Source: an uncultured Lachnospiraceae bacterium
GTDB taxonomy: Bacteria > Bacillota > Clostridia > Lachnospirales > Lachnospiraceae
Direction of reading: 5' to 3'
NCBI GenBank assembly: GCA_947630595.1
Contig: CANRIG010000020.1
Coordinates: 1-45,456 of the forward strand
DNA: 45,456 nucleotides
The notes under the pieces were generated by a model. That model had not been told where the DNA came from and did no database searches. It saw only the letters and a list, made by a program, of their open reading frames with translations. Made by a program: the position numbers and the translations under genes. Of this stretch, positions 41,538 through 45,456 are shown piece by piece. Numbering within the stretch: the first letter of the stretch is position 1; every line of letters starts with the position of its first letter.

Positions 41538-42317
41538 ATGAAGATTGAAAAGATCAACGACAGGCAAATACGCTGTACCCTGACGAGAGAAGACCTGGCC
41601 AACCGGGAGATCAAGCTCAGCGAGCTCGCATACGGTTCCGACAAAGCGAAAGCTCTTTTCCAGGATATGATGCAGATGGCTGCGCAGGATTTTGGTTTTG
41701 AGGCGGACAACACCCCGCTTGTTATAGAAGCAGTTCCGGTTTCCATGGACTCGCTGATTCTGATTATTACAAAGGTGGAGGACCCTGAGGAACTGGACAC
41801 CCGCTTCTCGCGCTTTTCGCCGGAGGACTCCGCGCACGAGGAGAGCCCTTCGTTCACCGAGCTCAAGGACCGCATCGAGGGCGCGGACGATATTCTCGGC
41901 CTCATCAAGCGGATTTCCGAGGCCAAAAAGCGTGCGGCGCAGCGCGCCAAGGAGGCGCAGGAGCCGGCGGAGTCCGCTCAGAAGGCCGAAACCGCCGGAG
42001 AGGAGGACACGGATCTGCGCGAGCTGACCCGGTTCTATCTGTTCAGCTCGCTTGACGACGCCATTCACGCCGCGGGCGTGCTCGGCTCCATTTACGACGG
42101 CCCGAACACCCTGTACAAAAATTCAGAAAACGGCGACTATTACCTGTTCCTCAAAAAGGCCGGCAGCTCGGCGGAGCAGTTCAACAAGGTCTGCAATGTG
42201 CTCTCCGAGTACGCGGTGCCGTGCAAATTTACGCCTGGAGTCGAAGCGCATTTTGCGGAACATATGGAGACGATTCTCGCAGACCAGGCGCTGCAGAATC
42301 TGTATCAGCTCAGATAA
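41538..42317 (+). CDS. mecA: Adaptor protein MecA
   Basis: A 259-residue adaptor that delivers substrates such as ComK to ClpCP in Firmicutes. The N-terminal substrate domain (about 1-85) starts MKIEKINDRQIRCTLTREDL. An acidic and Ala/Glu-rich linker (about 90-155) contains AKKRAAQRAKEAQEPAE. The C-terminal ClpC-binding domain (about 160-250) has RFYLFSSLDDAIHAAGVL and LYKNSENGDYYLFL. Length is within the family range. The natural ATG lies eight bases after GTGATTG-type weak SD (GGATG upstream). Controlled by two tandem promoters and an inverted repeat. ClpC itself is not in the window; clpB is not its partner. Confidence 0.92.
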   Translation: MKIEKINDRQIRCTLTREDLANREIKLSELAYGSDKAKALFQDMMQMAAQDFGFEADNTPLVIEAVPVSMDSLILIITKVEDPEELDTRFSRFSPEDSAHEESPSFTELKDRIEGADDILGLIKRISEAKKRAAQRAKEAQEPAESAQKAETAGEEDTDLRELTRFYLFSSLDDAIHAAGVLGSIYDGPNTLYKNSENGDYYLFLKKAGSSAEQFNKVCNVLSEYAVPCKFTPGVEAHFAEHMETILADQALQNLYQLR

Positions 42318-42326
42318 TCTCGTTCA

Positions 42327-42386
42327 TAAAAGGGCCGGCGCACCGGGGCAGCTTCCTGTCAGGCACGCGCGGCCTTTTCTTTTTTG
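42327..42386 (+). terminator. Terminator of mecA
   Basis: AAAAGGGCCGGCGC pairs imperfectly with GCGCGGCCTTTT around a 28-nt loop, followed by CTTTTTTG. Confidence 0.7.
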
Positions 42387-42426
42387 TCGTTTTCGACCCA
42401 TTCAGCGGTTTCCGTTTTCGGTCCGT

Positions 42427-42993
42427 TCAGCGAATGTCCTCCGCGCGCAGGCCGGCGCACTCCAGCATTCTGGTCTCCGTGTAGGTCGACGCGCTGTTTG
42501 CGGCGCGCATCTCCAGGCTCACTTCCAGCACATTGCGCTCCGGCACGCGCAGCACCGTCAGCGCCTCGATGCCGCATCCATTGTAAACGCTCTGCGGATA
42601 TTTCCAGTCCGTCGCCGCTTCCCCGGAATGTCCCTGATAGGACAGCACCAGCTCTTTTTCGTCATCCACATACATGTGAATCACCTGCCGGTCGTAGTTG
42701 CCGTACCACACGGAACCGTCCTCCGCCAGATACACGCAGACGCGCTCGCTGCCGTCCAGGCCCACCGCCCCGGCGACGTTGACGTCGCTCGCCGCTTCCA
42801 GCTCCCCGGCGATCGCCTCCATCAGCGTACCGGCCACCGACTGCGCCTGCACCGCGCCCTGCGCCCGCGCAAACGTCCGCGAAAACACGCCCAGCACCGA
42901 GTTGGCCGCCACCAGAAAAACGGCGGTCAGCGCAAACGCCACGATCGCTTCCACCAGCGTATATCCTTTTCGACTGTCCCGCAATTTTTTCAT
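42427..42993 (-). CDS. Type IV pilin-like protein (prepilin N-terminal motif)
   Basis: A 188-residue prepilin. Short basic leader MKKLRDSRKG, then the cleavage/methylation motif YTLVEAIVAFALTAVFLVAA, with cleavage after Gly10 and Glu at mature position 5. A hydrophobic helix (about 11-33) and a globular C-terminal domain follow. The first mature residue is Tyr, not Phe. ATG with GGAG. Last of four pilin-like genes in one direction; likely a minor pilin of a type IV pilus or competence-type secretion system whose ATPase and platform genes would lie beyond the window. Confidence 0.85.
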   Translation of the reverse strand: MKKLRDSRKGYTLVEAIVAFALTAVFLVAANSVLGVFSRTFARAQGAVQAQSVAGTLMEAIAGELEAASDVNVAGAVGLDGSERVCVYLAEDGSVWYGNYDRQVIHMYVDDEKELVLSYQGHSGEAATDWKYPQSVYNGCGIEALTVLRVPERNVLEVSLEMRAANSASTYTETRMLECAGLRAEDIR

Positions 42994-43065
42994 AAGCGCT
43001 CCTTCAGATTCCAGTTTCTTTCCCTGATGTCATATCCGGCACGTACCGTAAAATCAGGCAGAAAA

Positions 43066-43097
43066 ATTATTTCCCATAATAATTATTTCCCATAATA
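43066..43097. repeat. 16-bp tandem duplication at a pilin gene's 3' end
   Basis: ATTATTTCCCATAATA occurs twice, head to tail, across the stop codon of the 43083-43499 gene. Each copy is itself an ATTAT/ATAAT palindrome. Confidence 0.9.
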
Positions 43098-43499
43098 ATA
43101 AAGAAAAAACGCCTCTGTCTCCGCCGTTTCCCCGCCGTCCGCGGCCGGCAGCTCCGCCTTCCGGCGCTCGGCGCGCACCTCGATGCTGTCTTTGCCGTCC
43201 CGCTCCCGCAGCGTCATCCGCGCCGGTTCCTCCGTGTCCGACGTAATCTGGCCGTAATCATTTTCATAAAATACCCGGGCCGCCTGCTCCGCCGTGCGGT
43301 CAAGCTGCCTGGCACGATCCATCATGTTCTGCGACGTCACAACCGCCCCGTAAAACATGGAAATGCCGATCATCAGCAGCACGAACGCGACCATCACCGA
43401 CACGATCGTAAAACCCTGCCGCTGCCGCAGCGCCTCGCGCATTCTCCTGCATATTTTGGGGAATCGCCCCCGCTTCAGCCCCGTCTTGTGCGATACCAT
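43083..43499 (-). CDS. Pilin-like minor protein lacking Glu5
   Basis: A 138-residue protein. A basic N-terminus of about 28 residues (KRGRFPKICRRMREALRQRQ) precedes GFTIVSVMVAFVLLMIGISM, a prepilin-type helix with Ser where the conserved Glu5 should be. Minor pseudopilins of the GspK/PilX type are among the few that lack Glu5. The tail (about 75-138) is charged. I chose the ATG at 43499 with GAGG seven bases upstream; GTG at 43505 is an alternative. It overlaps the preceding gene by 25 bp, implying coupling. Confidence 0.75.
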   Translation of the reverse strand: MVSHKTGLKRGRFPKICRRMREALRQRQGFTIVSVMVAFVLLMIGISMFYGAVVTSQNMMDRARQLDRTAEQAARVFYENDYGQITSDTEEPARMTLRERDGKDSIEVRAERRKAELPAADGGETAETEAFFLYYYGK

Positions 43500-44110
43500 C
43501 TCCACACCTCATTTTCTCCGCTGCCCGAACACGTCAGCGCAAATTCACACTGCACCTGATGGTCCGACTGCCCCTCGGCGCACGCCACCGTCAGATAGAG
43601 CGCCGAGCCGTCGCGGTCCGCCGTCCCCAGCTCGGCGGGCGGCTCCCAGTACATGGATATGGAGAGCGCGGAACCATCGCCGGCCGGATTCGTTTTACCC
43701 GCAGACCCATTGTCCGAAGTGCCGCCGGAAGCATCACCGGCTGGGTTCGTTTTATCCGCAGGCCCATTGTCCGAAGTGCCGCCGGAAGCATCACCGGCCG
43801 GGTTCGCTTCATACACCCGCACTGCTGCCGCGCCCGGCTCCCAGACATGCTCCGTAATCTGCTGCCGGATATACTGGTTCAGACTGCTGTCCTCATCCTC
43901 CAGGTCGTCTTCAATACAATCCGCAAACGTGGACGCCTCAATCCGGCAGCGGACGTCCTCCACGCCGCGGCGCGCCGTCTGCATCAGCGTCGACGATGCC
44001 AGTAAAAGCGCCAGCGCCAGTGCCAGAAACACCGAGAGAATGCACAGCACCACAATCATTGCCGCGCCTTTCTGCTCCCGCATCAGCTGTCTGTATCTTC
44101 GTCTCACCAC
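43475..44110 (-). CDS. PilX/GspK-like pilus assembly protein with 19-residue repeats
   Basis: A 211-residue protein. The N-terminal KGAAMIVVLCILSVFLALAL helix (about 14-35) resembles PilX-type minor pilins, whose motif is RGAALIVSL. The middle (about 105-150) has two full 19-residue repeats NPAGDASGGTSDNG plus five residues, and a third partial copy (57-bp DNA repeat). The C-terminal strands follow. GTG start behind AAAGGA. It sits between the major-type prepilin gene and the Glu5-less gene. The repeat probably forms a flexible linker. Confidence 0.75.
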   Translation of the reverse strand: MVRRRYRQLMREQKGAAMIVVLCILSVFLALALALLLASSTLMQTARRGVEDVRCRIEASTFADCIEDDLEDEDSSLNQYIRQQITEHVWEPGAAAVRVYEANPAGDASGGTSDNGPADKTNPAGDASGGTSDNGSAGKTNPAGDGSALSISMYWEPPAELGTADRDGSALYLTVACAEGQSDHQVQCEFALTCSGSGENEVWRWYRTRRG

Positions 44111-44164
44111 TTCTGTCCATCCTTTATTTCCATAAATTACCCGGCAAATGAATCTGCCGCAGGC

Positions 44165-45208
44165 TCAGCCTTCCGATACCGTCCGCGACAGATTGGACGC
44201 CTTCACCGTCCCGTCTTCATAACCGTCGCCGGACAGCTGGGCCTTCGCGTACCACGGCTCCTGCAGCGGCAGAGACGCCTGCAGGGCCGGGCCGTCCAGC
44301 ACCAGATTGAACGCGCTGCCGTCCTCCGTCTCCGAGAGATATGCGTGAAAGTCGCGCCGTACCTCCTGGGGCGCACCGCCCCGATACAGCCTGACCGCGA
44401 CATCCGTCAGCTCCGCGCCGCCGTATTCCTCCTCCGCCAGGGGAAGCACGCCGCCCTCCTGGTTCAGCGTCAGCTCAGCCAGCAGCCGTTCCTCCTCCGG
44501 TTCTTTCCCATCCCGGTACAGCCAGATGCGGTAGCCGAACCGCTGAATGTCGCCCTGTATCGTCCGCGCAGGCACCACCTGCAGCGTCCCGTCCAAAAGC
44601 CGCAGCTTTGCGATTTCCGCCTCGGCGGTCCCCGCCGGCGCCGGCGCCGCGTCCGCACCGCCGTAACAGCCGAAGCCTTCCCGCCGCTGCGCTTCCTCCG
44701 AGCGGTCGGAGATGTCCACGCCTTCCGCGGCAGCCTCATACGTAAACCGCGGCGCCGTGTCGCTGTAGCACACCGCGGTCACAATGCCCTGCGCAAAATC
44801 CGCCTCCACGCAGATCGACGCATTGTAAACCGTTTCGTCCAGAATATAGGGCCGCAGCAGCCCTCTCAGCAGCGCCGAGGCGCTGGTCTTGTCCTGTTTG
44901 ATATACCGAATCGCCGGATTGGAAGAAACAGCCGCCGGCACATTCTCCGGCTGTTCCTGCACGCCGCCCCTACTGCTCAGTGCATCCAGAGTGCCGTTTG
45001 CCCTCGCATGCGTTAGCGCCGCCTGCGCCGCATTGTACACGGTGCGCGCGGCTTCCCGGTTGCGCTGCAGGGCCGCCTGCCGCCCGTAGGACGCCACCGC
45101 GCCCGCCGAGGCCGACATCAGGATGGCCAGCAGCGCCATCGCCACGACCAGTTCGATCAGGGTAAAGCCGCCTGTTTGTTTTATGAAATTATCTTTTCGT
45201 GCCTGCAC
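44165..45208 (-). CDS. Prepilin-type N-terminal cleavage/methylation protein
   Basis: A 347-residue pilin-like protein with a classical class III signal: QTGGFTLIELVVAMALLAIL (about 11-30), Glu at mature position 5, followed by a long helix (RQAALQRNREAARTVYNAAQAALTHA split over about 48-73). It is much larger than a typical pilin, with an extended beta-rich C-domain (about 150-347). GTG start with AGGAG ten bases upstream. First of the four pilin-like genes visible; its promoter is not evident and the 132-bp repeat lies just upstream. Confidence 0.85.
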   Translation of the reverse strand: MQARKDNFIKQTGGFTLIELVVAMALLAILMSASAGAVASYGRQAALQRNREAARTVYNAAQAALTHARANGTLDALSSRGGVQEQPENVPAAVSSNPAIRYIKQDKTSASALLRGLLRPYILDETVYNASICVEADFAQGIVTAVCYSDTAPRFTYEAAAEGVDISDRSEEAQRREGFGCYGGADAAPAPAGTAEAEIAKLRLLDGTLQVVPARTIQGDIQRFGYRIWLYRDGKEPEEERLLAELTLNQEGGVLPLAEEEYGGAELTDVAVRLYRGGAPQEVRRDFHAYLSETEDGSAFNLVLDGPALQASLPLQEPWYAKAQLSGDGYEDGTVKASNLSRTVSEG

Positions 45209-45226
45209 AAATAAACATCTCCTGCT

Positions 45227-45456
45227 CTATAGAAACACGGCCCCGGAAAGCCGCCTGTAAACAGGCGCTTCCCGGTTCCGCGACCATAGCCCACTCTATT
45301 CTCTGAGCCGTGCCGACCGAGCAAAACCTGCGGTTTTTCTCGGTCACGGGCTTTCGCCCTATAGAAACACGCTCCCGTGAAGCCGCCTGTAAACAGGCGC
45401 TTCCCGGTTCCGCGACCATAGCCCACTCTATTCTCTGAGCCGTGCCGACCGAGCAA
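45227..45456. repeat. 132-bp tandem repeat, almost two copies, continuing past the window end
   Basis: Copies begin at 45227 and 45359 (CTATAGAAACACG). They are identical over roughly the last 85 bp of overlap and differ in a few bases near the start. Each contains the perfect palindrome CGCCTGTAAACAGGCG and a nested hairpin ACCGAG..AAACC..GGTTT..CTCGGT. The period is a multiple of three, so minus-strand frames stay open, but there is no sign of a real gene. Confidence 0.9.

Noticed and set aside
41154-42068. Long minus-strand ORF over mecA
   Set aside because: It is an antisense shadow of mecA and its promoter region.
45181-45456. Two overlapping minus-strand ORFs across the 132-bp repeat
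   Set aside because: They remain open only because the repeat period is a multiple of three; no family match or ribosome site.

Overview
The window looks like the chromosome of a spore-forming Clostridia bacterium, probably Lachnospiraceae. This is inferred from house-keeping gene types, AGGAGG-type ribosome binding sites, sigma-A promoters, a PdaA-type deacetylase, a Spo0E-like peptide, a DUF4250 gene, MecA, and an operon resembling the Bacillus yaaO-to-rsmI block. Coding DNA is GC-rich. Most genes from about 6 kb onward lie on the minus strand, so a fork moving right to left is plausible. AT-rich patches mark accessory DNA, notably 25.5-29.3 kb.

Layout. 0-5.2 kb: tRNA-Lys, an AI-2E-type exporter, a Spo0E-like peptide, a 34-bp minisatellite, trmB, and a secreted repeat/NlpC-P60 hydrolase. 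5.2-5.96 kb: a long intergenic stretch between convergent genes with a pyrimidine tract and three perfect DnaA boxes. 5.9-15.1 kb: a large anchored envelope protein, a frameshifted methyltransferase, a conserved unknown, mntP, rarA, a polysaccharide deacetylase, a membrane protein with a repeat tail, and tyrS. 15.1-20.8 kb: a secreted beta-helix protein, then a run in which a GHKL kinase and a LytTR regulator bracket NfeD, flotillin FloA and a basic low-complexity protein. 20.9-25.5 kb: a divergent MATE exporter, a 96-nt hairpin, DUF4250, and clpB under a CIRCE/sigma-A promoter.

25.5-29.3 kb is the accessory patch: a deleted RhuM gene, a palindrome and UUCG hairpin, a DUF4179 anti-sigma/ECF sigma pair, an orphan PBECR-type nuclease, and a structured RNA with consensus promoter elements and its own terminator. 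29.3-37.1 kb: a second MATE gene, then rsmI, trmN6, ricT, holB, gmk and a YaaO-like decarboxylase. 37.2-42.4 kb: proC, pdaA, a GH18 hydrolase, an 845-bp regulatory and repeat region, and mecA. 42.4-45.5 kb: four pilin-like genes, followed by a 132-bp tandem repeat that runs off the end.

A theme of the window is repeated local tandem duplication: at least a dozen loci carry units of 8 to 132 bp, and many are in-frame insertions in protein tails or linkers. The least explained items are the structured RNA beside the PBECR nuclease, the DnaA-box cluster away from any dnaA gene, the kinase-flotillin-regulator operon, and the hairpin minisatellite.
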